DNA of 64,000 bases from Hydrangea macrophylla. Its lineage: Eukaryota > Streptophyta > Magnoliopsida > Cornales > Hydrangeaceae. Below are positions 34,541 through 46,977 of this stretch, piece after piece. Every line of letters begins with the position of its first letter. Position 1 is the first letter of the stretch. The translations under genes and the position numbers were made by a program. The notes below the pieces were generated by a model that saw only the letters and a program-made list of their open reading frames with translations, ran no database searches and had not been told where the DNA came from. The stretch lies in the NCBI GenBank assembly GCA_033977485.1, contig CM066991.1, positions 31,493,850 through 31,557,849 of the forward strand, given 5' to 3'.

Positions 34541-35600
34541 TAGAATTTTAAATGGTTCAATGTAGCGTGGTGATAGCTTTCCCCTCTACTGTCCAAATCT
34601 AACGATACCACGAACTAGGGAAACTTTCAAATACACATGATCTCCAACTTCAAATTCTAGGTCTCGACGCCGTTTGTCCGCGTAGCTCTTATATCTGCTT
34701 TGCGCTGCCTTCATCCTTTCCTTTACCGTGTTGATTCCTTTATAGGTTTTCTGAACTAAGTCTGGTCCCAATAGTTTGCCATCCCCAACTTCAGCCCAAC
34801 ACAGAGGTGAATGGCACAGTCTTCCATATAGTGCTTCAAACGGTGCCATCCCAATGCTTGAATAAAAACTGAACTCAATCAATGATAAGTGAGTTTCCCA
34901 CAAACTTTCGAAATCGATTACACATGCTTGGAGCATGTCCTTCATTATTTGATTCGTCGATTCTGTTTGTCTATCATTTTGTGGATTAAAAGCATAACTT
35001 AACTTTAGAGATGCTCCCATTGCTTTCTAAAGACTCCCAAAATCCAACGATGAATCTCGAATCTCGGTCTAATACTATTAATACTGGTGCTCCATGTAAT
35101 CGTACAACCTATTACAGGTATAGTCAACTCATCTTCTCGACAGGATAGGTCATGTTGTAGGCAATAAAATGGGTTGATTTGGTCAGTCGATCAACAACTA
35201 CCCAAATAGTGTCATGGTTCTGCTGAGATCTTGGCAATCCTATTACAAAATCCATGGTAATATGCTCCCATTTCCATTCTGGGAATGGTAGAGGTTGTAG
35301 AAATCCTGGATGTCATTTGTGTTCCACCTTGACTTGCTGGCAAGTAGGGCATTTGGCTACGTATTCTGCGATTTCTGTCTTCATGCCTTCCCACCAGAAG
35401 TTCCTTTTTAAGTCTTTGTACATCTTTGTTCTGTCGAGGTGTAGGGTCATTCTTGATTTATGTGTTTTATTCAGAATGTCTTTCCTCAATTTATCCATAT
35501 CAAGTACACATAACCTGTCCTTACATCTGAATCCCCTGTCTGTTCAAATATTCCATTAGGTCGGATCTTTTGCTTTGGCCTTCTCGAACCATTTCCTCAA
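34541..35600 (-). pseudogene. Chromovirus integrase, broken
   Basis: The zinc-binding HHCC part is at 35498-35313 (HKSRMTLHLDR ... CPTCQQVKVEH). The core follows with MDFVIGLPRSQQNHD and VVDRLTKSTHF near 35250-35180, a damaged second Asp region near 35080, and NPQNDRQTESTNQ (Glu) near 34980. The typical AYNNSYHSSIGMAPFEALYG appears shortened to FSFYSSIGMAPFEALYGR. GDHVYLKVSLVRG marks the C-terminal domain. Confidence 0.85.
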
Positions 35601-36300
35601 TCCTTAGTCCTTTTGAGCTTTGAGTATGCGATGAATGAGCGTTGGCTGCACCATAAGATATTCAAAAGGTCGTCCATTACCTGGTCTTGCAATCTGAAGG
35701 TCAAATTCCGTCAAAGCTTCTAATGCATTCCATTCTCTGATTAAAAGTGATACAATTAACCTTTGGGGTTTCCTGCTCAGAGCGTCTAGGACTACATTAG
35801 CCTTACCAGGATGGTACTGTAAATTAAAGTCGTAGTCCTTATATAGCTCCATCTAGTGTCGTTGTCTCATGTTTAGTTCCTTTTGAGAGAACATGTATTT
35901 TAAGTATTTGTGATCAGAAAACAAGTCGAACTTCTATCCGTAGAGATAGTGCCTCCAAATATTAAGTTCAAAGACAATTGCAGCCAATTCCATATCATGC
36001 GTAGGGTAGTTCAATTCATGTGGCTTTAATTGTCTCGATCCATAAGCAATCACCTGACTATTCTGTATAAGTACACATCCTAGTCTTTAATACGAAGTAT
36101 CTCTATAGATAGTGTACTGTTCACCACTCTTGGGTATCACTAGCACTGGCGCCGAGGTCAACCTTTCCTTTAGTTCCTGAAAGGCGCATTCGTTCTTGTC
36201 CTTCCATTCAAACTTTGAATCCTTCTTTATTACTCGGGTTAAAGGAGACACAATCCTTGAGAAACTTTCCACAAATCTCTTGTAGCATCCAGCCAATCCG
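35601..36300 (-). pseudogene. Chromovirus RNase H, broken
   Basis: The start is AGCYKRFVESFSRIVSPLTR (36296-36237) with FEWKDKNECAFQELK; the end is FNLQYHPGKANVVLDALSRK near 35830-35770. Stops around 36080 and 35860 break the frame. Confidence 0.8.
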
Positions 36301-37060
36301 AGGAAACTTTGTACGTCTGATGCGTTGGTTAGCCTATTCTAATTCAGAATTGTGTTCGTCTTGATTACGTCTACTGAAATCCCATTCTGTGAAACTATAT
36401 GTCCCAAGAATTTAATTTTTTTCAGCTAAAATTCACACTTACTGAACTTGGCATAGAGGCAATTCTCCCTGAGTGTCCAGAGTGTAATCCGTACATGCTT
36501 CTTATCTTCTTCATCACTCTTCGAATAAATAAGGATGTCATCGATAAACACAATGAAGAATTGATCCAATAAGGGTCTGAACACCCGATTCATCAAATCC
36601 ATCAATATTGTCGGGGCATTAGTTAACCTAAAAGGCATAACTAAGAATTCATAATGCCCATATCCTGTTATGAAAGCCATTTTCGATATGTCTTCCAGTC
36701 TAACAAGTAACTGGTGGTAACCAGATCGTAAATCAATCTTTAAAAAGGTTGTCACTCCTTGAAATTGGTCGAATAAGTTGTCTATCCTCGGGAGGGGGTA
36801 CTATTTCTTGATGGTGACCTTATTCAACTCTCTGTAGTCGATACAGAGTCGAAGATTTCCATCCTTCTTTCTAACAAACAAAATCGGGGCTCCCCAAGGT
36901 GACGTGTTTGGTCTATGAAATTCAAGATCTTCTAACTCTTATACTTGCTTCTTCAGCTCCAGCATTTCCATTGGGGCCATACGATAAGGAGCCTTGGATA
37001 TCGGTGTTATTCCAGGTACTAACTTAATACAAAAATCAATCTCGTGCTTAGGTGGTAATC
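36301..37060 (-). pseudogene. Chromovirus reverse transcriptase, broken
   Basis: Read on the minus strand: [42 protein letters not shown] with the first Asp, and [11 protein letters not shown] at about 36550 as the catalytic box. Stops at about 36965 and 36800 interrupt it. The best open piece is 36426-36755. Confidence 0.88.
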
Positions 37061-37121
37061 TAGAAATGTTCTAAAAGATATCCTCATAGTCTCGAACTAT
37101 TAGAATCTGAGCGATTGCCAA

Positions 37122-37547
37122 TTATGAGCCAGTAGTTTCCATAGCGGCTAAGTGACTTGTAAGAAAGGCGTCACTAGTGGGGTTACATTCAAAACTGAAA
37201 GGTGTATTTCCAGGTACAGAAAATGTAATTGGCCTACTAGCCCAATCTAACTTCGCATGATACTTAGTAAGCCAGTCAAATCCTAAGATTACATCGAATT
37301 CCTTCATTGACAGAACAATTAAGTGTGCAGGTAGCTTCTTATCCTCTAATGTCAAAGTGCAGTCCTTGCACACCTTTCCTAGCTTTACGATCACTCCCAA
37401 AGGTGATACCGCGTTCAGGGCTACCTCAAGTGCTTGGGGTACTAAACCCAATCGTTGTATAATCTCAAAGGCAATGAATGAATTCGTAGCACCAGTATCA
37501 CAAAGTACTTTAACTCGACGAGCATATAATGAGAGTGTACCTTCCAA
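37122..37547 (-). pseudogene. Chromovirus aspartic protease domain
   Basis: An uninterrupted piece of 141 codons contains the active-site VLCDTGATNSFI and the second-half landmark VILGFDWLTKYHAKLD. Only this domain is intact; flanking gag and RT are broken. Confidence 0.85.
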
Positions 37548-37599
37548 GTTCTGCTATTTCTTTTCATCACAGCCAGCCACCTCAGGTATGATAGCATTT

Positions 37600-38678
37600 G
37601 AGTCGAGTCTTACCAGCTTCACCTTTAGTAGTAGGCCCATGATAGTTTTCTTTTGGTGCCTAGCATTCTATGCTCATGTGTCCCCTTTTGCCACAGTTGT
37701 AATAGACAACATTAATTCGATAATTATCCTTGGGGGCTGTGCGGTCTTGAGCCAAGTGTCTGGGGTCCCACATTTGAAGCATCCATCTTTGCTGTTACCA
37801 GTAGTAGTGGTTGGTACTTGTGATGAAGGAGGTATTGCGTTCTTATCCCAGGGAAAGGTGGGTAGTGGTTTCTTATTTCTATTCCATGGACGATTGTTTC
37901 CTTGGAAACGGGTTGAAGGTCTTCCTCATGGTCCATTCTTTGGCGGGGGTGGTTGGTGTACCATTTGCTTCGGGCCTTGGCAGCCATCTCTTTCCAATCT
38001 TGGCACCAACCTGACCAATGCCTCGAAAGTTTGATTCAGGTGTCCAAATGTTAGATGCTGGAGGTGCGGATTGAGTTGTCGGTGAAACTTCTTGATCTTC
38101 TTTCGAGGAGTCTCAACCATGTGAGGGGCAAAGCGGGATAGACGTTTAAATTGTGTTGTGTAATCTTTCACACTCCTATTTCCTTAAGTCAATTTGATGA
38201 ATTCCTTCTCTTTCTAGTCAATTTCATCATCGGGGAAATACTTCTCCAAAAACTTCTCCCAGAAGGTAGTTCATGTCATCCTCCTTGAAGCTTCTACTCC
38301 AAAGTTGCTTTCTCGGCTTCCCACCAATTGGCTGCCGCATAAGTGAGTTGGAAAGTAGCGAGACAACGCTTCTCTGTCTCAGAGAATTCAATTGATTTGA
38401 AGATACGATCCACATCCCTCACTTTGCTCTGATCGCCAGGATTCACTAGTGTTGTCGAACCTATTAGGGTGCAGAGCTCTGAATCCTTCTATTAGTCTAT
38501 CTCGTGTCTGGGGTGGTGGTCTTTGGCGATTGTCGTTGTTGCCATTTTCGTTACTGTGGTTGTTGCCTATCTAATCCAAATGCTACAAAAATGTGCCAAA
38601 GATTCCTGTAGGATTGATTCCTTCAGGAATGGGATATGGTGGTCCTCCATTATGATTTCTTCTTGGTCTTTCCGCCAT
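37600..38678 (-). pseudogene. Chromovirus gag, broken
   Basis: The likely start is the ATG at 38678 (MAERPRRNHNGG). The capsid part is seen at 38171-37990 (YTTQFKRLSRFAPHMVETP). Two zinc-knuckle-like boxes follow: CFKCGTPDTW near 37775 and YYNCGKRGHMSIEC near 37700, where the first Cys of the second is Tyr. Frameshifts lie near 38190 and 37980. Confidence 0.75.
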
Positions 38679-39043
38679 TGTGCTTGTGTGCTTATGTACC
38701 TACAAGAATATCTATTGGTTACTCGCAAATCCTAGCCATGGTTACAAGATATATGAACAACTAGATTTGTAGATAGCAATTCTATTGTAAATACACAACA
38801 CATCAAGTATTTACATCATCATATAAAGGAAACTAGTCTTCATTAATAACTTCAAATATTTACATAGTACAACATAGTTGCAAAAACATTTACATTGGAA
38901 ACACGCTGAATATACATAGTATGGTAAATAGTACCAAAAACATATACATAGAGAAGGCGTACACGTTTACTGACATATGTTACATGCTTGAGTACAACTA
39001 TATACACAAAAGATGGGATACTAGCCCTATTACAAGTAGAGCT
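38679..39043 (-). other. Spacer between the acidic ORF and gag
   Basis: AT-rich, no credible frame; it would be the leader directly before gag. Confidence 0.4.
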
Positions 39044-39637
39044 CTAGATCCTAGGGATCTTATCCCAAGAGTCCTCCACATCAGACTCATAAGGGGAAGC
39101 ATCATCTGGAATCAAAATCTCCTCAGGTGAAACCCAGTCCAAATATAGGTCAAACTCGTTGATCATCTTATCGTCCTCGTCATCCTCTAGGTCATCCTCA
39201 ACCTCTAGTTGTCCATCATCCATAACAACCATTGCTCCATCCTCATCGGCATCCTTTGCTGGATCCTCAATATCATCAACCTCTACTGGCTTCTCCTCCT
39301 CCTTAACTATGTCGCCCTCTGATGGCTCCTCGCCCACATCCTCAGCTGGGTCAACATCTACGGTTAGATCAACATCCTCTACGGGATCAACGTCCTCTAC
39401 CGGATCCTCTCCATCATCAACCTCCTCCATGACCATCTCTGGCTCGTCATCGTCCTCATTAGACTCCTCTTCATTATCAGACCCCATGACTGGCTCTACG
39501 ACAATAGGAGCATTAACTATAGGCTCCTCCAGTGGGGATGGTGGTGGCATAATGGGAGGTGGTCTTGTGGGCAATGGTGGTGGTGTCAACTCTACTCGAA
39601 AAGTAATGACTCTAATGGTATGGTGATCATGAGCCAT
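39044..39637 (-). CDS. Acidic Asp/Glu/Pro-rich extra ORF upstream of gag
   Basis: A 197-codon frame starts with MAHDHHTIRVITF and a Pro-rich stretch (residues 17-40). The rest is extremely acidic, with short repeats of the DPVEDVD type (residues about 78-102), and ends DVEDSWDKIPRI. It lies between the primer site and gag on the strand of the element. It is unbroken although gag and pol next to it are not. I recognise no family; there is no signal peptide or membrane segment. Extra ORFs are known in some plant Ty3/gypsy lineages, but I do not know this one. The low-complexity composition could also let a frame stay open by chance. Confidence 0.5.
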   Translation of the reverse strand: MAHDHHTIRVITFRVELTPPPLPTRPPPIMPPPSPLEEPIVNAPIVVEPVMGSDNEEESNEDDDEPEMVMEEVDDGEDPVEDVDPVEDVDLTVDVDPAEDVGEEPSEGDIVKEEEKPVEVDDIEDPAKDADEDGAMVVMDDGQLEVEDDLEDDEDDKMINEFDLYLDWVSPEEILIPDDASPYESDVEDSWDKIPRI

Positions 39638-39980
39638 ACTGACTGCCTCCTAATGAATGAGCCTAAGTGGGCTCTCTCTGTAGTATGCCTCCATTTGTAA
39701 GATTCTTGGGTCCTGAATCCCCAATACATGTATGTTTTACCACATATTATCCTCCATATACTACAGGGCATTCTGTCGGATCCTCTAGTGATACAACACT
39801 AGGTCTATGTGGTATGGGCATATCCAATGTCCTCCAAATCCATCCTAGACCTAAAAAGGTTGTATGCTAACATGTCCAATATAAAACTATCATAAGGTTA
39901 TTATCTTCATAGGTGGGGAAATTATAATGGTTTATAACTTAAAGGGTGTAGGACAATCAATGTATGCGTCTTAACCTAAG

Positions 39981-39992
39981 GCTCTGATACCA
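39981..39992 (-). other. Primer binding site, initiator tRNA-Met
   Basis: TGGTATCAGAGC on the minus strand, eight bases after the LTR end, matches the initiator-Met primer used by chromoviruses. Confidence 0.85.
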
Positions 39993-40739
39993 AAAATCCC
40001 TGCCACGCCCCGGCGTAGCCAAAATAGGGAAAAATTTAAAATTTCCATCTTAGACACTAAGGCACGTGACTGGTTACAGTACTAAATTGTTTGAGACAAA
40101 ATATTAATAAATAAATGATATAACAAAATGATAAAACCAACGTCTACTTACTATAATATATTACAAAAAGAAGACAAAGTACTTAGCTGGTTAATACATC
40201 ATTATAAATACATCAGAGTCTTATGGCTCCCCGCCTTACAAAACTATTACAAAAATATAAGCTACGTCTTCTGGTTACAATAAAAAACATTAACAAAAGA
40301 CAACTGCTAGTCTTCTCTTTAACTAGCATAACCATAGTCATCTTCAATGTAATCTTCCTCCACGTTTTCTTATTACGTAGCTTCATAACCTGGGTATTCA
40401 TCACCTGGATAAGCTGGACAAGGGATTCTCCAGCGCCATGAACATCGTCAACTTATGAAAGCCGAGTGAGAAAACTAAATCAAATGGAACGTAGATAGCC
40501 ACACACAACAAGAATGCGTTTAATACTTTTAATACATCTATTAGGATCTTCGCATTCTCGCTGTCGAATTATGCTACTAATGTGCCTGACTACGTATTCG
40601 AAGGGAATATGATCAACCAAGTTGACTCGTCTCGACATTTTTAATTCCACTACCATCCATTAGTAACATCTGACATCTTTACTAACCCAAAATATCTCTT
40701 ACTAACCACCTCGTCAAGAAGAACCGAAGTGTTAAAACT

Positions 40740-41105
40740 CTACAAACCATCACTTTATCACAAAGAATCGAAGTATGTACCATATCCGTTTCGTCACAAA
40801 GAACCAAAAGGATACTCAATCTCATAGCCATCACTTCATCACGAAGAACCGAAGTATGTACCTTATCCATTTCATCACAATGAATCGAAAGGATACTCAA
40901 TCTTATAACCATCACTTCGTCACGAAGAACCAAAGTATGTACCTTATTCGTTTCATCATGAAGAATCGAAGTATGTACCTTATCCATTTCATCATGGAGA
41001 ACCAAAATGATATTCAATCTCATAGCCATCACTTCGTCACGAAGAACCAAAAGGATATTCAATTTTATAGCCATCACTTCATCATGAAGAATCGAAGGGA
41101 TATAT
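40740..41105. repeat. TTCGTCACGAA minisatellite (5' LTR copy)
   Basis: About ten degenerate units over 365 bp; the core is TTCGT-C-ACGAA, a palindrome with one central base. Units alternate between a GGATATTCAATCTCATAGCC spacer and a GTATGTACCTTATCC spacer. Confidence 0.88.
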
Positions 41106-41413
41106 AACTATACAACTCAACAAACACACCCTTTTCTCACTATCCTGGCCTCCGCGACCTGGTTTACCTATTTGACGCTTATCCTCAGCATAAGCTACTT
41201 CCGACAAAGCATAACTGATCCTTACGTACCCCCGACCGTGTACGTATCACTCGTTTCAAAGTGTAGTTCATTAATGACTTCTAATTATACTTTTGAGGTT
41301 ATGTTCATACGTCTGTCATTCTATTTTACGTCATAATATGTTTACGAAATTAGAATAAACGTTAACGTTCAGTTCATGGCCTCAATTATTTATTAAGGAA
41401 ATTTCCCGAAAAA

Positions 41414-41500
41414 AGTTCCCAGAAACTGATTCTTCCTACTAATCGGTTCTTGGGTCAGGCTCCAGAAATTGGTTTCTACCCACTAATTGGTTTCTGGAAC
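41414..41500. repeat. AAACCGGTTT-type array 1 (5' LTR copy)
   Basis: It contains CAGAAACTGATTCTTCC, AATCGGTTCTTGGG, CCAGAAATTGGTTTC and AATTGGTTTCTGG. Confidence 0.8.
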
Positions 41501-42000
41501 CCTTTTCTAGATTCTTTTGTTTCATGCAACGTACCACACATTAAGCTCAGGATATTATATGTAAAGACTACTATGGATAATAGAATACTTTCATAGTTAC
41601 ACTTATAATTCATATAATTCCATTCATGCGTAAAAGGTACAACGTACTAAAGCTCGTATCATGGATTCGAAGCATCATTGGTATGTTTAATACATAAAAC
41701 GCTTGCATAAGTTCGTTATCATGCCTATAGGACTATCACGCAGTCTCTAGAATTCATATAACTGGGTCTCATCTAGATAAAATTGAAGTACAACCTAATT
41801 TGATTCATCTTGGAGTCCAAGTACAACATTGAAAGCTTATTTCATGAAATTCAAGCATTTCATGTAAGTTTAATACATAAAACCCATACATAAATTGGTT
41901 ACTAAGGCTAAGTTACTAACATACAGCTTTATATAAACATATAACAACATATTGGTAAAATCGAGATATAAACCAAATAGAGCATAGAAAACAACAAAAT

Positions 42001-42074
42001 AGAAACTGCTTCCCAAAAGCCGGTTCTTACCTACAAACCGATTTCTCAAAGCTATTCCCAAAGACCGGTTTCTC
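42001..42074. repeat. AAACCGGTTT-type array 2 (5' LTR copy)
   Basis: It contains AGCCGGTTCTT, CAAACCGATTTCTC and AGACCGGTTTCTC. Confidence 0.8.
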
Positions 42075-42988
42075 ATGCCTTTTAGCAGTTTATCACAGCA
42101 CTGCTATACTACGGATTTAACTACCACAATTAACTTGTATGGCATGGAAACCTCACAAAAACTTCCTCAACCACATACTAAACATAATTTCATACTGTAT
42201 AGGTTCCAAAGTGAGTTAGGATACTCACTAAAGCTTGAAATTAAGCTTGGTTGTTGGTTTAAGCTTGATGGAGCTTGAACTTAACTTCAATGGTGAACTT
42301 CTTCTTCTTCTACTTCTTGACTTTTCACTTTGCTGGGAATCTTCTTGAGCTTCTAGGACTTATAAACAAAGATCTTAAGTCCCCATGGTAGTATATGTGT
42401 AAATGTATGGGTTTAGATATGATGGTGTATGCAAGGGAGTGAGATGAACTCTAGCTTTTCTTCATAATTTCTCTTCTATTTTCTTATGAACTTACAAGTA
42501 TCCTAATCTCCTCTCTAGAAGTGCAGATTATAATGCCCAAGAGATTCATATGTAGGAGTATATGCATGCTTATATAGCAAATGCATGAGCTTAGGTGTCC
42601 ATTGCATGCTTGCATGCTAGGACACATGTCCAATATGTGGACAAGTGTCATGGAAGAGGGTGACAACTGTAGGGGTGATGCATGAGGCTGCCACATGGCC
42701 AGCCATGTGAGGCTCACCTCGGGCTTTCTGCCACTACTTCAATTTGCATGCATAAGTTCCTCGATATACGTGTTAGTCTTGATTTACTTGCAAATGGGTA
42801 TTATTTCTAATGTTCGGGTCCGGATACGGGACTAAGTTAAGTCTTATTATGGTCGAGTTAGTGTGGTTACTATAGTCTAATTAGAAATCTTTCAATACAT
42901 TGATACCGCCACATAATTAAATAATATTATAATTAATCAAATACACAAATTCAAAAAACTAACATTAGTAATGAAGAAAAAATTGTAT

Positions 42989-44080
42989 CAACCGAGAAGG
43001 TAAAAGCAAGAAAGTTTGTGGCAGGAATTCAAAGCGATATTCGGGGGTGAGTAACTGTATTTCGATCTCAGACTTTTTCCAAGGCAATGGACATAGCTTC
43101 TATTACTGAAAGGGACATTGGGTACACTCCAATATCACAACCACCACCAAGCTAACAAAGGAATAGAATAGGATCAAGTCAAATCAGTGGTCAAGGAAGT
43201 GCAAAGAGGTAAAGTCCGAGAGGCTCATTGGCTAGTAGTGGCAATGGTTTCGTTGGGAATAAGTCGAGGTGTCAGACTTGTCAGAAATTTCATTGGGGAC
43301 CATGCAATGAACTTTTGAATCAGAACACATGTAAGATTTGCTGATAACTAAGACTTTTAAAGAAATTGCTCGAGGTAGAACATGGATATGAGGAGCCGAT
43401 GGTTCATTTGTAAGGAGCTGGGACACCAAGCTAAGGATTATCCTATAAAGTGTCAGGGAGCTTCAGGTTTTGGTTCTTCCATAGCTAGTGCTCTTACATA
43501 GAGGACTACTCACGAACCTCCAAGGGGAGAGTACCAGAAGGCAAGATCATTTCAGCTCAGGTCAGGAGAAACTGCTTCTGCCTATACTATTGTATCAGGT
43601 ATGGTTGGTATTTGATTGTACATAGCTAATGCACTCATAAATTCGGGGTCCACTCATTAATTTGTATCACATCACTTTACTAAACACCTAGATAAACCAC
43701 TAGAGTTATTAAATTATGATCTATACTTGCAATACCATTAGAGGACTCCATTGGTTAGTTCGGGCGTGTTTAGAGGATAGGGGATAATATAAATGGTAAA
43801 GGATTAACCATTGATCTATTGTTGTTAGTGATTCATCACTTTGATGTTTTATTGGGAATGGATCGGTTAGCACTAATCATGCGATTATTAACTGTGATAG
43901 TAAAGAGATGGTATTTCGTGTTTCGAATGAAGATGTGTTCTATATCCAAAGCAAGGGTGTAGCTTTACTGTCGTACATTGCATTCGCCATTGAAGCTTGT
44001 CGATTATTGGAAAAGGGTTGTCGAGGGTTCTTGTGTAGTATTCTTGATAATCGAAGTATCTAATTAAAGCCTGAGGATAT
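42989..44080 (+). pseudogene. Degraded chromovirus gag end and protease
   Basis: The fragment starts inside gag (KVRKFVAGIQSDI). Zinc-binding boxes read CQTCQKFHWGPC near 43275 and a damaged FICKELGHQAKDYP near 43410. The protease is suggested by ALINSGSTH near 43635, with SG for TG. Many stops are present. The 5' half of the element is missing, replaced by the neighbour's LTR. Confidence 0.7.
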
Positions 44081-44760
44081 TCCAATAGTTTGAGTATTTC
44101 CAGATGTATTTATGGATGAGTTATCTAGTGTGTTGATTGAACGAGAGATAAAGTTTGGTATTGATGCAATTTTAGAGATTCAACCGATTTTATGGGTGCC
44201 GTACCAAATGGCACCAGTTAAGTTAAAAGAGTTGAAGACTCAGTGCAGGAGTTACTGGATAAGGGTTATTTGACCTAATGTGTTGCCATGGGGTGCACTG
44301 GTATTATTTGTAAAAAAGAAAGATGGGACAATGCGAATGTGCATTAAGTATTGAGAAATCAACAAAATGACAATCAAGAATAAATATTCATTGCACGTAT
44401 TGACGATCTATTTGGTCATCTTCAAGGAGCTCGGGTATTTTTGAAGATTGACTTTAGATTGGGTTATCATCAACTAAAAGTTAAAATCGAGGATGTGGAG
44501 AAGACATCCTTTAGGACCTGATACGGACAGTATGAATTTTTGGTAATTCCATTTAGGGTTACTAATGCATCAGTTTCCTTTATGGACTTTTGAATTGTGT
44601 TTTTCAAATTTTATTTAGATGAGTATGTAATTTTATTTATTGATGACATTTTGATTTATTCAAAGAGTCTAGGGGAGCATGAGCAACACTTGAGATTAAT
44701 TTTACAACAACTTAGAGAGAAACTGTTATTGGAAAGTTGAAGAAAAGCTAGGTTTGGGTG
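44081..44760 (+). pseudogene. Degraded chromovirus reverse transcriptase
   Basis: Landmarks are GALVLFVKKKDGTMRMCI near 44295, a damaged YHQLKV region near 44465 and [11 protein letters not shown] near 44640. Several frameshifts and stops separate them. Confidence 0.8.
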
Positions 44761-45660
44761 TCACTTTCCTACATATGATCTCCAAAGAGGGTATCTCTAT
44801 AGACCCACAGAAGATAGAAGCCGTCATGAATTAGTCAAGGCCAACTAATGTGTCAGAGATTCAAAGTTTCTTGGGATTAGCCAGGTATTATAGAAGATTT
44901 GTCAAAAACTTTTTCAGAATTGCAACTCCAATGACATGATCATTGAGGAAAGAGGTACTATTTGAGTGGAACAAGGAATGTAAAGATTGTTTCTTGGCAT
45001 TAATAGAGAAGTTAACTATAGCACCGATACTTCAAATTCTGTCAACTACCAGAAATATCAGAATTTAGAGTGATGCTTCTCATCAGGGCATAGAATGTAT
45101 TTTGACATAAGACAACAAGGTGATAGCTAATGCTTTATGATAGTTAAGACCTCATGAGAAGAACTACCCGACACATGACTAGGAATCAGCGGTGGTAATC
45201 TTTTCTTAGAAGATTTGGAGACATTATTTGTATGGTGAGACTTGTGAAATCTTCTCGACCACAAAAGTTTAAAGTATTTATTTACTCAGAAGGAACTTAA
45301 TATGCAACAAAGGAGATGGTTGGAGCTTATGAAAGACTATAACTTAAAAATTCAATATCACCTTGGGAAAGCAAATGTAGTCACTCATGCTTTGAGCCAG
45401 AAGTCGTTAGAGAACTTGCCTTACACTTTGACTGAATAAGAAAAGTTAATACAAGAGTTTGAACAATTGGAGGTGGAAGTAGTTCCTAAAATTGAATGTG
45501 GTTTTATGGCTGCTATTATGGCACAACTGATTTTTATTGGTGAAATCAAGTCCAATCATCTTCTAGATCCAGATTTTAAGAAAATAGTAGATGAATTAGC
45601 TGAGGGTAGAAGGCTAGAATTCAACTTCCAAGATAGTGTTCTAAGGTATATTATTCGATG
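44761..45660 (+). pseudogene. Degraded chromovirus RNase H
   Basis: Words such as LGLARYYRRFVKNFFRI near 44870 and [16 protein letters not shown] near 45350 mark its two ends. The piece 45467-45661 is the open linker to the integrase. Confidence 0.75.
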
Positions 45661-46977
45661 ATGTGTTCCTAAAGTTAGTGATCTTAGAGAAAAGATTATG
45701 GAAGAAGCTTATAATGCTAGATTTTCAGTACATCTAGGTAGTACCAAAATGTACAGAGACTTATGAGAAGTTTGTTGGCAGAGTTGTATGAAACGGGAAG
45801 TCACAGAATTCGTGGCTAAATGTATGACTTGCTAGCGAGTGAAATATGGAACATCAACGACCCAGAGGAGAACTAAACCACTAGAGATACCAAAATGGAA
45901 ATAGGAACATATCATGATGGATTTTGTATTAGGACTATTGAGATCTCTGAAGTTAAATGACAGAATTTGGGTCATTTTTTATCGTTGACCGATTCAACCC
46001 ATTCCTTACCGATTAAAACTAGAGATCCATCAAAGCTTGCTGAGATTTATATAAGAGAAGTTGTTAGACTTCATGGGGCACCAGTGTCGATAGTGTCAGA
46101 TTGTGACACTCGATTCCTATAAAAGGTAATGGGGGCAACTTTACATTTCAGTACTGCTTTTCACCCCTAAACCGATGGTCAGTCCGAGAGAGTGAATTAG
46201 ATTTTGGAGGACATGCTTAGGGTGTATGTCATGTATTTCAAGGCCAATTAGGAGACTCATTTACCATTGATTAAGTTTTTCTATGACAATAGTTTTTATA
46301 CTAATATTTGAATGGCACCTTACGAGGCATTGTACGGAAGGAAATGCAGATCATCAGTTTGTTAGACAGAAGTTGGTGCAGATATATTTTGGATCTGAGA
46401 TAGTACAAATAACTACTAATAAGATCAAGATATTAATACAACGGTTGCAAACAGCTCAGAGTCATTAAAAAAGTACACTGATACGGGTAGAAGACCGTTG
46501 GAATTCAAGATTGGTGACTATGCATTTCTAAAAGTTTCGCCTTCAAAAAGCATAGCACGTTTTGGAAATTCAGGTAAGCTTTGTCCGAGATATGTTGGAC
46601 CTTATTTGATTTTGAACCTAGTTAGACCAGTAGGTTATCACTTGGAATTGCCAGAAGAGTTGGTAAATGTTCACAATGTGGTCCGCGTGTTAATGTTTCG
46701 ATGTTGTGTGTCAAATTTGAGACACGTCGTCACTCCAGAACCATTATAGATTCAGGAAGATATGACTTATGTGGAGCATCCAGTACAAATCCTTGATAAA
46801 AAGGATCAGGTATTGATACAAGGTGATTCGTCTAGTAATAGTTCAATTACATAGTCATTCATTTAAGAAAGCTACTTAGGAACAAGAGGATCAAATTCGA
46901 GCAAAGTACCCGCACTTATTCGACACTTGAGGTAAGAGCAAGTTTGGAGACCAAACTTTCTTTTAGGGAGGGAAAAA
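45661..46977 (+). pseudogene. Degraded chromovirus integrase and chromodomain
   Basis: The zinc-binding part includes ARFSVHLGSTKMYRDL near 45715. The core is broken by stops; TAFHP with a stop and TDGQSERVN near 46160-46195 mark the Glu region. The open piece 46498-46749 (FKIGDYAFLKVSPSKSIARF, VHNVVRVLMF) is the C-terminal domain. A chromodomain-like tail (VEHPVQILDKKDQVL) follows to about 46930, then a purine-rich tract up to the LTR. Confidence 0.78.

Larger units (their letters stand above)
32127..42988 (-). mobile_element. Chromovirus (Tekay/Del-like) Ty3/gypsy element with an extra acidic ORF
   Basis: Minus-strand order: 5' LTR (40001-42988), initiator-Met primer site, acidic ORF, gag, protease, RT, RNase H, integrase, chromodomain, polypurine tract, 3' LTR (32127-34189, truncated). 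The chromodomain and the long LTRs point to the Tekay/Del group. All gag-pol parts carry stops or frameshifts; the acidic ORF is intact. Confidence 0.88.
40001..42988 (-). repeat. 5' LTR of the chromovirus
   Basis: On + it starts TGCCACGCCCCGG; the right side matches the 3' LTR but lacks about nine terminal bases where the next element begins. TATA box (minus) at 42570-42579. It holds the complete TTCGTCACGAA array and two AAACCGGTTT arrays. Confidence 0.85.

Noticed and set aside
39159..39626. 155-codon plus-strand Ser-rich frame
   Set aside because: It is the complement of the acidic minus-strand ORF, whose Asp/Glu codons read as Ser/Thr on the other strand.
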